Assembly: GCA_963930645.1 (NCBI GenBank)
Contig: OZ005648.1
Location: 271,633,830 to 271,697,829, forward strand
DNA length: 64,000 bases
Direction of reading: 5' to 3'
Source of the DNA: Salticus scenicus
Lineage: Eukaryota > Arthropoda > Arachnida > Araneae > Salticidae
In this document: positions 1 through 11,575 of the stretch, piece by piece
Position numbering within the stretch: position 1 is the first letter of the stretch
Layout: each line of letters starts with the position of its first letter
The notes under the pieces: generated by a model
Told to the model about the DNA's origin: nothing
Seen by the model: the letters and a program-made list of their open reading frames with translations, nothing else
Databases searched by the model: none
Translations under genes and position numbers: made by a program

Positions 1-1599
1 AGCTCCCCTCTTTTTTCTTTCGTTCTTTTTATGAGTATTTGTTCGTTTCTTTTGCAATGGAATTACCGAAGTTTTCGTTCGAATGGCCACTGGCTCAAGG
101 TATCACCAGCTTTACATGCTAATATAATTTGCCTACAAGAAACTTTTCTTAACCCTATCTATAGACACTGTTTTCTTTCCCATATGACAACCTACACAGC
201 CGATAGGCTGCCCCCCCCCCTCGTGGGGGTGGGCCACAGTTTATCATACAGATAGGACAGTGAAGCTAAAACGCGAACCGGAAATATAGTAGCACCACTA
301 GTGTCAACAGAGGGGAACTACATGTGTTAAGTCTATATGAATAGCATCTTTGATCGAAAATTGTTTTTCTATTTCGCGAGTAGTTAGTAGCAGGTTAGTA
401 TGGGAAGTTTCCTTTTTCTTCACTTTCTATTGTTTATGAATTCACAAAATTATCCTCAAAACATTCACAGCTATTCATCTAAGAAATGAAAATTAATTTT
501 TATAATGCTTAAAAATATGTTTTGTCAAACATATTCATATTCAAGTACAAATTAAAATTACAAACTGTAATTCTGAAATAGCAGTATGGTATGAAATCGT
601 AAATATTTAACATTGCTTGGTTTAAATAATACAAAATGCTTTAAAATGAAAAAAATATTTCTGGTTTATGTATATTTTCGAAATTTATTTGCTTAATATT
701 TAGTACTTGCTTCAAAATAAATTGCTTTGGACAACCAAGTTCGTAAACAATAACAAAGTTTCCAAACGTAAACTTAAATACAATGGTTAATTGGTTGGAT
801 GATGGGTTTAACGTTGCACTAATATTACGATATGAACATAGATACAATAAAAATAAGACGAGCGATTACGTAAGCTGGAGAGCTCGAGAAACTTACAGCC
901 GTTGACAATAGGGTCATTGCAGTCAAATTTTGGTTACCGAAAAATATACGGGAGTGTCCTATCTGTATAATAATCTGTGGGGTGGGCTTGTGACTGCAGT
1001 TCACTACTCGATTGCTTCCTTCAAAGTTGATCTCCCCCCCCTGCCCTATCTAAGACTACTATATAGTAGTCTTAGCTCTATCCAAGAATTCGAAGCACTA
1101 GGAGTCGAAGTTTTCTTTCATCATACCTGGACTTTCATTTAAACATTTACTCCCCTACTGGGATTCTTCCTGAAGACTGGCCGAGGCAGACGAGAAAGAC
1201 AGGCTACCGCACCGGAAGATTAAAAAGAATATCACGTGACCATCGGGGCCCAAGGAAGATAAACGCTTTTTTAAACCCATTATCATATATTTATTTTTGA
1301 AGGTTAATAATATACACTCTAAATACAAAAGTTTGTCAGCAGGGAACGATATCAGTAAGCATTTACTTATAGTTTTGTTCATTTGCAAGAACTTTACTGC
1401 TATTACTATAATTTAAAAATATCTGAGAAAAATAAAAAGTGTTAATATGTAGGCATTGATTTTCACCTACAGTGTATTAGTAGTTAAAAAGATTACCACA
1501 TATTTTAACAAAATAAAATCATTTTCTTTCCAAGAATTCAGTGCATGTCTTTGTATTAAAGAACGGAACGCGGACAAATCCCCTCGGACAAAATCCACC
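1..1599. other. AT-rich non-coding stretch
   Basis: No supported gene. It holds a C10 run near 210, an imperfect inverted repeat pair (listed separately), a perfect 24-bp palindrome centred between 1062 and 1063 (1051-1074), and at 1568-1598 two copies of a CGGACAAAATCC-type motif that resumes on the far side of the hAT element at 4776. The short open frames here lack family motifs. Confidence 0.6.
234..980. repeat. Imperfect inverted repeat pair, possible MITE
   Basis: Bases 234-262 and 953-980 are imperfect reverse complements (core CCTATCTGTAT), enclosing about 690 bp of AT-rich DNA. The layout resembles a non-autonomous DNA transposon, but no target duplication was found and the arms do not extend outward, so it may be the remnant of a longer element. 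Confidence 0.35.
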
Positions 1600-2135
1600 C
1601 AGGCGCGGTTTCAAGGGAGGGGGGGTTCCGGGGGTCATGACCCCCCCCCCCCCCCCAAACTGTCTTACTTTCAGGAAAATTTTTAGGGAAGCATCAAAGC
1701 TTCGGTACAGTTTGAGCGAAGTGCCGAAATTAGAGGAAGACAACTAAGCAGTCGCCCAGGGCGTCATAGGGCTAAAATGTAAATTCTCAGCTTTCTGGCA
1801 CATTTTCAAACTCAATTTTAATTTTCAATATTTCTATTTGATATACTCTCATCTAGTAATTAATAAGTTATTGTAAGAAGCGCATGCGCATGCATTATTT
1901 TGGATATTTGTTACATTTTGTTTAAAGTTTCATTTTTTGCAAAACTCTATTGTCTCCTTTATGAGTGGATTTGTTTTCCTTAGGCATGCCAGTCAACAAA
2001 TTCTAGTTCTGTCAAACGAGGGGAAGAAAATTGAATGACAGTTTTTTTCAAAAGAAACAAAGAATTGCTCAAAATGATGAAAAAGAGCACATTAGGGCAT
2101 CACCAGATTCTGTAGTCTCCTCGTCTGAAAATTAA

Positions 2136-4559
2136 GTGATGCTCATGGAGGAAAAGTCAAGTAACAACACTGAATCTGTTTCCAAGACTGCTTCGGATTT
2201 TGGGTCCGATATAGGACATTATATAGATAATACTGAAATAGATGATCTTACCAAAGCAAATCTATTAGAACATCATTGGATTCCTCCAGCAGACTACATA
2301 TTCTCACATTGCGTAGTTACTAAAAGAGGAAAACAGATGAAGAAACATGCCCAAAGGTCACACTTGGAGAAGTTTCACTGGCTTGTGTTGTCTCATAAAG
2401 ACCAAGGGTTATACTGTAAGTTTTGTGTTCTCTTCAGTCGAGGTTATCAAAAAAAACACTCATTCTTTAAAACGTTTGGTTAAAGAACCGCTGAAGGCCT
2501 TTGATGATCTCTTAGGCAAAAATGGAGCATTCATAATTCATGAAAACAACCAGCATCACAAAGCTGCTGTAGAGTCGGGGAAAAACTTTTTGAAAACGTA
2601 CCATAAACCGGCTCTTGAAGTCATAAATCTGGTATCGAAGCATAGACAAATCCAAATAGAGGAAAATCGTCAACGTCTGCGACCTATCGTCAGCAAAATC
2701 ATTCTTTGTGGCCGTCAAAACTTTGCTTTGCGTGGTCATAGGGATTACGGCCCTCTTTGCACAGAAACAACAGAAAAAGAAAATACTGAGGATGAGAACG
2801 AAAGCATAGTGGCTACAAATGACGGCAATTTTAGAGCTCTGTTTAAAAAATCATATGGATACTGCTAAATCAAACGCAACATACATTAGTAATATTACCC
2901 AAAATGAATTAATTAATGCCTGCCTGAAATACAAAAATCTATCATAGAGAGAGTGAAAGAAGCTAAACTTTTTTCAGTCATTTTTGATGAAACCACCGAT
3001 TTATCACATACATCACAATTAAGTCTATGTTTAAGATATATTTTTAATAGTTCTATAAGAGAAGATTTTGTCACATTTTGCGATGCATATGCCAATATTC
3101 GCGAAGAAGATAAAATTAATAAAGAGTGCCGATTAACTGGAGCAGCAATAGCCTATATTGTTGCTGATCTTATGAAAAAATTCGATATGGATATGAATTA
3201 TTGTGTTGGAATAGGTGTAGACAGCTGCTCAACGATGGCATCAGACGCCAAAGGAGCTGCAAAAGAGTTAATGAAGACAGCTGTATATGCAAAAAGATGT
3301 CCTTGTAACAACCATGCATTAAATAATTCGTTAGCTAAGTCTTCGAAAGTTACATCATGCATGAATGCGACTGCAACAATGAAAAAAGTTATTTCCTTCG
3401 CTAATGCATCAGCAAAAAGGCAGGTAGTTTTCAAGGAGGAATTGACAGATTCTCTCCAGGGATTAAGTGAAACTCGTTGGGCAGAGCGACATGATGGACA
3501 TTTTCAATTTCAAGGAGATTCTCTTGTTGAAATTTGCAATGCCTTACAGAAGATTGCTGAATGGAGCGACAGTAGCTCTGCATCAGAGTCTGCCTGTTTA
3601 TATCAAGCTCTACGTAGCTCTGATTTCATTGTTGCTCAATGTGCCTCTGTGATGTTCTAGGTAATTAAAGAATTTTCGTATTTTTTTATGTAATTTATTT
3701 AATCTATATAGAATATCCACTTTTTATCTAATTGTCTATCATTTATTTTAGGTGTCACTGTTTCTCTAAGCAGATTCCTCCAATTGCTGTCGATTGATTT
3801 ACAAAAAGCCACAGAAAATCTTACGGATACATTAAATGTCTTAAACAACAAGAGACTCAATGCGACGACTGTTTTCAATCGAATTTTCTCAGAGATTCTT
3901 GAACTTGCTGCAAAATTAGATACAGAGATAAAGATGCCTAGAATAACGTCACGGCAAACGCAGCGAGCAAATATACCTGCAGAAACTCCTGAAGAATATT
4001 TTAGAAGGGTGGTTTACATCCCACTTCTAGAAAATATAATCTCTGACATGAAAGACCGATTTTCGTCAGATGTAATAATGAGTCTTTTTAATTTAAACGT
4101 GTTTTTGCCTCGAAAATCTTATACAGATGATGACATCAAAATTGTACGTGAAGTTGCAGAAAATTATCAAGGACGTCTTAATAATGTTCCAGTTCCATCA
4201 GTCGTTTCAGAATATGAATTATGGATTGCGAAGTGGCAAAGAAAAGCCGAAGAAACACATGGAACAGATACTTCTCATTGTCTTCTTAATACAAAAGAAG
4301 AATGTGACAAAGATATGTACCCATCAATTAACATTTTGCTTCGTATCCTTGACACTTTACCAGTAAGCGTCGCTTCAAGTGAACGAAGCTTTTCAACTTT
4401 ACGGCGGTTAAAAAATTGGCTTCGAGCATCCGCATGGAAGAAGAACGCCTCGTAGGACTCGCCCTTTTAAATATTCATAGAGATATTGATGTTGATGTTG
4501 AAGCAGTAGTAGACAGATTTTCAAAATATTCAAAGAGAAGATTGGAATTTGTATTATAA
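2136..4559 (+). pseudogene. hAT transposase pseudogene (TTF zinc finger, DUF4371, hAT dimerisation)
   Basis: This is a relic of the nuclear transposase that cuts and pastes the surrounding element. In order: an N-terminal segment with a TTF-type finger (GLYCKFCVLF, near 2410-2450); a DUF4371-like segment (CGRQNFALRGHRDY, near 2700-2750); an RNase H-like core with IFDETTD (near 2980) and GIGVDSCSTM (near 3210); and the C-terminal dimerisation domain (LPVSVASSERSFSTLRRLK, near 4350-4410), ending LEFVL-stop at 4557-4559. The frame changes near 2470, 2850, 2925 and 4425. At 3661-3752 there is a GT...AG stretch that could be an intron, but the preceding codon is TAG and the frame does not resume cleanly, so a frameshift is as likely. 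Similar proteins are often named zinc finger MYM-type 1-like or 52 kDa repressor-like. It cannot make an intact protein. Confidence 0.85.
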
Positions 4560-4679
4560 TGTCGAAAAAGCCTATTTAATAAATGATTCATGTAAATAGT
4601 ATATATTTGATTTATTTCTTATAATATGGATTTGCTGGTTTTCAGTCAGGAAAATTTACCTATAGAAAGTTCTGATCAC

Positions 4680-4735
4680 AGTTTTACTTTTTCTTTTCTT
4701 TTCTTTCTTTCTTTCTTTTTTTTTTATTTAATTCG
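4680..4735 (+). repeat. Pyrimidine-rich TTTC repeat inside the hAT right end
   Basis: A run of TTTC/TTTCT repeats passing into poly(T), directly inside the right terminus of the hAT element. Confidence 0.6.
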
Positions 4736-4775
4736 TGACCCCCCCCCCCAAACTGAGAAGCTGAAACCACGCCTG

Positions 4776-4862
4776 TCCGGGTGGATAATTTATCCACCCG
4801 GACAAAATCTCCTCCGTAAAAAATCCACTCCGTATAAAATCCCCTCCGGACAAAAGCCCCAC
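4776..4862 (+). repeat. CCGGACAAAATCCCC-type minisatellite with 12-bp hairpin
   Basis: Begins with a perfect inverted repeat (TCCGGGTGGATA / TATCCACCCGGA, 3-bp loop) and continues as four loose copies of a motif like CCGGACAAAATCCCCT. Two further copies lie at 1568-1598, left of the hAT element, so the array was probably continuous before that insertion. Confidence 0.55.
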
Positions 4863-5148
4863 ATGTTTGAAAAGCTTAAAATACACTTCAAATCAAAAGT
4901 TTTTGTAGCATATTTACAAAATATATTCAAAAATATATTAAATACATTCATGGGAACATCCCCACTTCAAATAAAAAGGGGTAGCAAAATATTATTGTAT
5001 CTTTATATCCCTTCATATCTTAATGACAGTTCTTACTTTAAAATGTAAAAACATCAATACCTGAAATTTAATTTTAAGAACTGATTTGTTAAATCTCTTA
5101 AGGGAAAAAAATAAATAAATAAAGGATATCTCTCGAAGATTTTTGCTT

Positions 5149-5180
<32 letters not shown>

Positions 5181-5254
5181 TAGAGTTATAGGAATTTATT
5201 CTCATGGGGGTAAGGAAAGGAAATGTATTTCTATCTGAACATGGTATAAAAATG
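4863..5254. other. AT-rich spacer with poly(A) run
   Basis: No gene seen. Contains a poly(A) run of about 28 at 5153-5180 after an AATAAATAAATAAAG stretch, possibly the 3' end of an old retroposed sequence. It separates the hAT element from the Ty3/gypsy relic. Confidence 0.4.
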
Positions 5255-6023
5255 TCACTTACGGCTGGGTTGCAATTTTTTTAAAGTATCTGTAAGTGTT
5301 ACATATATTTCTTTAGTAGGAGGAAACGGCTGGGAGAAAGTAGATGATTCTTTGTCTATCACCATGTTACCTAATTTCATATTGGGTTTAATTTCATTCG
5401 AGAGTGAACAAGAAGACCACTTTTCACTTTACAACTAACTTCTGTACCTTTTGGGTATATGCCAATATCCACTGGCTAAATCCAATGTGGAAATTTTTTT
5501 TGCCTGAGCCAATTTATCTAGGAGAGTATCAATTCTGGGCATTGGTTCTGCGTCTGTTTTAGTTATAGAATTTAATTTACGAAAGTCGATACAGAGTCGG
5601 GTCTTCTTCCCTTCTTCTCGTTTATACACTAATGTTACTGGGGAAGAATACGGAGAATGGCTCTCTTTAATGATTTTAGCTTGTAAAAGATTTTGTATTT
5701 GATCTTTAATTTCAGCTTCCTCTTTAGGAGACGTGCGGTATGTATACTCTAAGGGAAACAGGTAAGTCTGAAGTTAGGTGAATTCTCTGAGGCTCCCTTT
5801 TAATACGACCGACATCATACTTCGATTTTGCAAAAATTTTCTCATACTTATTTAACAAGGTAGATAAATCATTATTATTTTCAGCTGGCAATACCGTAGG
5901 TCTAGACGAGCTTTGTACAACACTGTGTGAATGGTGCACCTGATTCACAGCGTGTGTATTTACTCTGGAATTAGTACCTATTTTACGTTCAAAAATATGC
6001 AAAGTCTGATAATGATGATTCAC
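5255..6023 (-). pseudogene. pol: Ty3/gypsy pol pseudogene: protease-RT linker, partial RT, probable pol tail
   Basis: Read on the minus strand, this continues the protease at 6029-6367. A linker containing LLNKYEKIFAKSKYDVG and IHLTSDLP shifts frame near 5750 into a reverse-transcriptase start (YSSPVTLVYKREEGKKT), then the RT fingers/palm motifs LCIDFRKLNSITKTDAEPMP and ISTLDLASGYWHIP (near 5450-5600). This is characteristic of Ty3/gypsy RT. The frame ends just after that motif, so the YxDD active site, RNase H and integrase are missing. A further open stretch (about 5425 down to a TGA at 5255-5257, ending LTDTLKKLQPSRK) could be the end of pol joined by an internal deletion; that part is inference. 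The product would not be functional. Confidence 0.8.
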
Positions 6024-6028
6024 CTGAT

Positions 6029-6367
6029 TTAGTAATGGGATATTTTGTGACCATTTTGAGTTACAGTAAAATTTACTAAATTAAGATTCAAGTTAAATAA
6101 TGCACAGTGAGGTAAACCAATAAGAAGATATGGTAACTGATTAGAGATAACATAAATTTCTATATTTTCTCTAATGTTACCAATCCTTAGAGAGATTTCA
6201 CATTTTTCTTTAATTTTAATTATTCCATGAGTTTGTCTAGCTATTATGGGTTCATCAATGGGAGTCTTTTTGAATTTTAACTTCTTTACTAAAATACATG
6301 AAATAACAGAAATAGAACTTCCCGTATCGAGGAGACAAGACAGGTTTTTGTTAGGGAGAGTAATCAA
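6029..6367 (-). pseudogene. pol: Ty3/gypsy aspartic protease domain
   Basis: A 112-residue open frame with the retropepsin active-site motif LLDTGSSISVIS near its start and a downstream hydrophobic LLIGLPHC flap or second-half motif, the layout of Ty3/gypsy proteases that cleave Gag-Pol. It lies between the Gag nucleocapsid-like region (6441-6782) and RT (5435-5745), the expected gag-PR-RT order on the minus strand. The domain itself is open, but the surrounding gag and pol are broken, so it is part of a dead element. Confidence 0.8.
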
Positions 6368-6440
6368 TCAAGTTAGCTGATTGACGTGTTTTTCGCGATC
6401 GCTGATGTTTTTGTGTTAGGTGTCCAGACACTAGTAGTTG

Positions 6441-6802
6441 TCAACAGCCACTCGATGTATTCTCACTGGTCATTTCCTGGCTGACTGCCTCTTCGGAGTG
6501 ATTGGCACTTCTATTTGAGTTTTGAGTGAGAGGTGCTCTAGGCATTGAAAAATTATTACATTGTACAAATTTAAAAGGACATGTTCGCTCCCAGTGGTAA
6601 GTATTAGTAATTCCTCGATTTAAGCAAAGACGACGAGGGGATGGAGGCAGCCTCTCTTGGAAATGTACATTATTTGAGACACGACTTGGTCGGAATGATG
6701 GTGGGTTGCAAGGATTATGAGCTGCATATACTTGTTGAGGTTGGTTGTGATAGGGGTATCTATAAGTCCAAGGTCTATTCATAGGGGTAGATAAATATTC
6801 AG
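6441..6802 (-). pseudogene. gag: Gag C-terminal (nucleocapsid-like) fragment
   Basis: A minus-strand open frame rich in Pro, Arg and Asn, with a degenerate zinc-knuckle-like stretch (CLNRG...YHWERTCPF) as in Ty3/gypsy nucleocapsid. The frame runs upstream to 6802. After removal of the hAT MITE (6811-7710) and one copy of its target duplication it continues without a shift into 7719-7745 (PQWRVNRPRPEYLS across the join), which shows that gag once spanned the insertion. Confidence 0.65.
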
Positions 6803-7718
6803 GTCTAGGCTAAGGTGACCATATTTTCAAACTGTGATTTGAGGTCAAATTAACGTTTGTCCCCGAATCGAAGTAAATTTCGAGGACATTGAAAACTCCA
6901 TTTGGGGACACTTTCGAGGACATAACAGACCAATACCAGTATGCATTATTAATAAAAAGAACTCTGATTTATGCATTACAAAATGCTTTGAAACACTTTT
7001 TTCTATGAAAAATTGCTAAGCCTTAGGTATGTTTATGCAAATTAAACTATTCCAGCATTATTAAAATAGTCAAGTCTGTAGAACCCATTTATACTTTATT
7101 ATGATGATAGGAGAGAACATAAAATAACAGTATTTCATTTTAATCTTCAGAATTCCACTCCCAGAAATGCAGAAATCATTTCCGATTATATAACTACAAG
7201 AAAATCATTTCTTTTTATCTCCCATAAATGTATCAATGAAATTTGTGGTGGTCATATAACTGCCATTTTTGTCAAAATTTCATTAAACAAATTTTATTTT
7301 TCACTTCACATAAATCGGGCAAAGTAGAATTTATATACTGATTTGGTTAGTAGTGCATGATTCTTTCTCTGCTCATGTAGTATGTGGGTCTTTATTTCAA
7401 AGTTTTGTTGATTTCCAAAATCATCCAATTACTTGGCATTAGACTGCGATTTTGATTGGACTGGATTCGATGTGTTTATGTCGCACTAGTGCCGCGCAAT
7501 GGGCAATTAGCGACTGTCTGGGAGTTACTGCTAGAGCTGATCCGGAGACATGCCATCACAATTTTGATCCTCCACGGAAATGACTGCGATTTTGAAAGAA
7601 ATAGATACAAATATTTAAATTTGGGGACATTTAGCGTCTTCAAATAGTCAAAGAATTTGTGGGGATAAAAAATTAAAAAGGTCAAAATTCGAGGACGTAT
7701 GGTCACCTTAGTCTAGGC
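6803..7718. mobile_element. hAT MITE (6811-7710) with 8-bp target duplication GTCTAGGC
   Basis: A 900-bp non-autonomous element with 13-bp terminal inverted repeats TAAGGTGACCATA at 6811 and its inverse ending at 7710. Exact 8-bp duplications GTCTAGGC lie at 6803-6810 and 7711-7718. It has no transposase and interrupts the gag frame of the Ty3/gypsy relic. Subterminal GGGGACA/GAGGACA motifs are present. TIR style and duplication length are diagnostic of hAT. Confidence 0.93.
7442..7595 (-). mobile_element. 5'-truncated SINE copy (7456-7581) with 14-bp target duplication
   Basis: About 126 bp homologous to the tail half of the SINE at 22858-23158 (shared blocks TGTCGCACTA, GCAATGG, ACAATTTTGATCCTCCACGG). 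It is flanked by exact 14-bp duplications GACTGCGATTTTGA at 7442-7455 and 7582-7595. The tRNA-like head is absent, as expected for 5' truncation during target-primed reverse transcription. It is nested in the hAT MITE. Confidence 0.88.
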
Positions 7719-7745
7719 CGATTTACTCTCCATTGTGGAGTAAAG

Positions 7746-10405
7746 CTATACTCGGGGAAAGGATAACTTGACAGTGTGTATTAGCCTGTAGAAATTACAC
7801 ATCCGCGAAAGAAAATAGTTATTTACTATATTTAAGTGTAATAAACTTTTTCTCGATTTTTTTTTATTCTGGTAAACTGAAAAAAGATTAACTATTTAAA
7901 CTAAACATATTTATGTTAACACATGGAATTTTTTGTAATAGATAAGCATAAAATTTATATCAATGTATTGTTTCGCGAAGAAAGTCTGTTGGCGAAATAT
8001 TGGCGGAAGAGGGAATACCGAAAGCAACCTTTTAACCCCTATTGTGAGTGCGAAATAGTTTGGTGGGGCTAATAGATTACTTTATTTTCGAAAATTTGAA
8101 GATAATTAATGCACAGTCCGCTTCTTTAATTTCACAACTTTTAAAAATAGAGTAAAAATTTTGACGGATTTGAACTTTTGGGAAATTTTCACACCAGATT
8201 CACACCAAATATGTCAATGAAATATTCAAGCTAACAGGAATAAGGAAAAATATTTTTCGACAAATACTTTTTCTTTTTCGTTATTATTATTACATTGATA
8301 ATATAATTTCAATTCGTTTACGCATTGTTATATAAAATATTTTTATTTCCAATACAAACAACTAATAGTGTTTACATTAATTTATACTATGCACTATATA
8401 CTAAAGATTTTACTTTTTTTTTTTTTTTCTGGAACAGAACAATAAAAGAAAAACATAATTATCTTTAATAATAATAATAATAATAATTATCATATATACA
8501 TATATCAGACTTATATATGTAAAATTTATATATAAATGGGAGACAGATCATTTATTTAAAGCCGAAATTACATAATTAGCAAGCATTACATTGTAAAACA
8601 AATTTTATTTTAATGGATATTTACTTAAAGAAAATTAATTGGGAAATAAATACTGTTTGAGACTTTATAACAAATTGATCGATACCTTGGAGAGGAATTA
8701 CAAAATTTTAAAGATATGTAGAGCAATTATGTAGGATTTTCTATATTGCAGTTTAAGATATTTACTTTTAAAGATATCATTATAAAAAATTTTGATTAGA
8801 AAAAGCTTACATTGAATAGAATTATTACTTATAATTCTGTGGATTTAGTTGGTAAAATAATTTCATCAAGTGGATAAAAATTATATTATTTAACAAAAAT
8901 AATAAATTAAATTAATTTAAATTAAATTAAAAATAAATAAATAAATAAAGGCTGATAGTGGTCAAGTGAACTGAAATGAAATTTAAATTCTGTCCTACAC
9001 ATAGTATAATTTTGTGAAAGTGGCCTATTTATTTATTGTGTATGCATGAAAATGTAGTCCTGACACTGCCTGCTTTAATCAAGGTAGTCTACCGCAAAAT
9101 TTTAACGACACAATTATTATTATTATTATTGGCTCTTTGAAAGAAATAGTTCTCTCGTCCTTATAAATCTATCTTTTGAGATTTGAATTTAGAGCCAAGA
9201 GCCTCCTAAATTCATAAAAATGCCTCGAAGTTCTTCCAAAAGCTACACAAAAGTCAAAAACTTATTTTCAGATATCTAAAATAATTCCAAATGGCTACAA
9301 AATTGGTATTCATTCAATTGCTAAGTTTTTCAGTATCAAGTATGACGGAATTTTGACTCATTTTCTGCAATTGCTCTACATATTTTACTACAATAGTTAT
9401 TTTTCGATTTAAATATACAAATATCCTTAAAAAAATGGGAGGGGGTTCTTAACTTTGTTTATAAATTGTAGCCCTTTGAAACGGTTACTATATAAATTTC
9501 TGAAAATTTCTGTCGAACATTATCTCTCAATTTTACCTTTAATATTTTTTTAACTGTGCCAAAGGGAAAACAAAATCACAAAATAAAAAGATAAATCGTT
9601 TTTATTTAGTCTATGCTGTCGGAAAGAAATAGTCCTCAATAAAAGTGTGGAAACATTGTTTCTGAAAATTTTAAGATTGCTTTTAAATTTAATATCACAC
9701 ATTAATATCAAAGCATGCTTATCCATTCAATATATCAAAATAAATTGAAAAATGCGTGAAATGACATGCTTTCATTCCTATTCCAAAGAATCGAATAACG
9801 TAACATTTCCCTCTTTCTCATCTATAAAAATCTCATTCCAACCTCATAAAAATGCTATGAAAATAAATGTTTCAACTCAGTTTTTAAAAATAGCAGTCGC
9901 AAAGGTGTGTGTTTATCAATATTAAATAAATACATCAAGACAAATCATATTTACAAGTAAATTAAAATTCGCTTCCCTTTCATATAAATTGTGAGTTTCT
10001 TAATTTTATTCAGAAATAAATATATAAAAATTTTCATATTCACATTTAGCATAAAAAATCGGGATACAGACAAAATGAATGTATAAACAAATTGTAAACA
10101 GAGATTGCCTCTGCATATGAAAATTCACTATATTTATTTGTTTATTTTAAATTAATATTTTTAAATATTTTCATAAAAGCTTTAAACTATTTCGACTTTC
10201 TCATTTTTTTACTGCTTTTAACATTTACTGATTAACCGGTAAATAATAATGCAAATTGAAAATCTATTACGTTTTGTTCATTTAGAACTTTTTGTTCATT
10301 TTCTCCACAGAAGATACTGCCATTTAAAAATCACAGTTTAAATCTTATGATAAAATAATTTTTCTGCCAAAATATATTCAAAATATTTTAAAAGTATATT
10401 TTTAA

Positions 10406-10461
<56 letters not shown>

Positions 10462-10845
10462 ATCAGTTTCTCTTTAAAGAAAACAAAGACAAAAAATGTA
10501 CATACAGATAATATTTTATTTAATTTTTTCCTTTTTCAAAATATTTAAGTATTAACCTTTTTGTTTTTTTTTCTCTCAAGGTAAAATGTAGTATATTACA
10601 TAATTTGCAGTAATATGGATTTACAATAAATTGTAAGTAATGAATTTAGTGTAAATTCATTTCTAAAGAAACTAAAAAATATACTCTGAAAAAATATTTT
10701 TACTTTAATCGAAAAAAAGAAAAAGAAAAAACTTTCCGAAATCATCGCTAAATCGCCCGATATCGCAACCCAATTAACGCCAAGTGCGTAAACAGGTCTC
10801 TGTAGCCTTTCCAATGCTGACAAGTTATGCGTTCCCCGAGTATAG
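7746..10845. mobile_element. 3.1-kb non-autonomous TIR element inside gag
   Basis: Terminal inverted repeats of about 29 bp start CTATACTCGGGGAA and contain ATAACTTG; 26 of 29 positions match between ends. The interior is AT-rich with no recognisable transposase. It includes TTA, AAT and TA microsatellites. The element separates gag codons at 7719-7745 from gag codons at 10846 onward. I could not identify a convincing target duplication, so the superfamily is undetermined. No gene is seen in the 3.1 kb. Confidence 0.7.
10412..10458. repeat. (TA)n microsatellite
   Basis: About 23 uninterrupted TA dinucleotides within the 3.1-kb TIR element. Confidence 0.95.
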
Positions 10846-11575
10846 GAGCATTAGTATTAAGTTTAATGCTGCTTTCTTTTTTCTGATCGGTTGGTTGCAT
10901 TTTACTTAATTTATATACAATTTCTCGCCATTCATTTATACCTTTTGTGGAGTTTACCTATACGAGTTGCCTAAGTGAAAGTGAGAGACCATCGCATAAT
11001 TCCTCTAGTATGAATTTGGAGTCAAGTCCTAGTCTGCGACCCATTTGTATTTTATTTACTATTGTAATAATTATTAACATCATCACCAAATTAAATTTAA
11101 TATTAAAAAAATCAGCCAATGAATTAGTATCAGGGACAATAAACTCCTCTCTAAATAATTGAAGAAATTCCTCCCAGTGGAGAACATGTAAGCAATTATT
11201 TATGTAAACAGTAAGGGCTTTTCCTTTCAAGTAATTTTGAATATGAGTTATTTTCCACAGGTCATTTTTATTTTTTTTTATCTTGACAAATAATGTTAAT
11301 AGTTCAACCAGGGCTCGAACTCGATTTCTACAGTCGGTAACAAAAGTGTCCGAACACTAGCAAAAGTTCCTATGTGAAAAAAGTACACTTCATACGGTTC
11401 TGTTAAATAAATCCTTATCGAATTATGGTCTTAGAATGACTAAGAAGAGGATTTGGCAAGGATTTATTTAACAAAAATCTGGATGGAATTCAATAATATT
11501 TAACTTGTTCTCACTAGCAGCTACATTTCCTGACTCATTATCAGGAATCGGGTTCTCGGAATCTTTAGGCATTAT
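10846..11575 (-). pseudogene. gag: Ty3/gypsy gag N-terminal and capsid-like pseudogene
   Basis: Minus-strand gag begins with an ATG near 11575 (MPKDSENPIPDNESG). It continues through a capsid-like stretch with LKGKALTVYINNC, WEEFLQLFREEF and MGRRLGLDSKFILEELCDG (near 10960-11230), typical of the structural protein of Ty3/gypsy particles. It is broken by a 71-bp hairpin insertion at 11402-11472, a stop after FHPDFC, and a TAG just after LSLRQLV (near 10955). The frame resumes beyond the 3.1-kb element at 7745. Together with the protease and RT it forms one degenerate retrotransposon; the LTRs were not recognised. Confidence 0.7.
11402..11472. repeat. 71-bp hairpin insertion in gag
   Basis: Perfect 15-bp arms GTTAAATAAATCCTT (11402-11416) and its inverse (11458-11472) enclose 41 bp that contain a second small inverted repeat (CTTAG...CTAAG). 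It sits in the gag reading frame and brings in a stop codon, so it looks like a tiny fold-back insertion. Confidence 0.65.

Larger units (their letters stand above)
1600..4775 (+). mobile_element. hAT-superfamily DNA transposon, decayed
   Basis: The element starts CAGGCGCGGTTTCA and ends with the matching inverse TGAAACCACGCCTG, in the CAGG style of hAT termini. Both subterminal regions carry a long C/G tract; the left one lies in a perfect 16-bp palindrome around GGGGGTCATGACCCCC. It encloses a broken hAT transposase reading left to right. A clean 8-bp target duplication is missing: ATCCACC precedes the left end, but on the right it recurs only after 16 extra bases, which are part of a palindrome (see findings). 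Confidence 0.75.

Noticed and set aside
3661..3752. A real spliceosomal intron in the hAT transposase
   Set aside because: GT and AG are present, but the exon before it ends in a stop codon and the frame after it does not match phase. A frameshift in a dead copy explains it as well.
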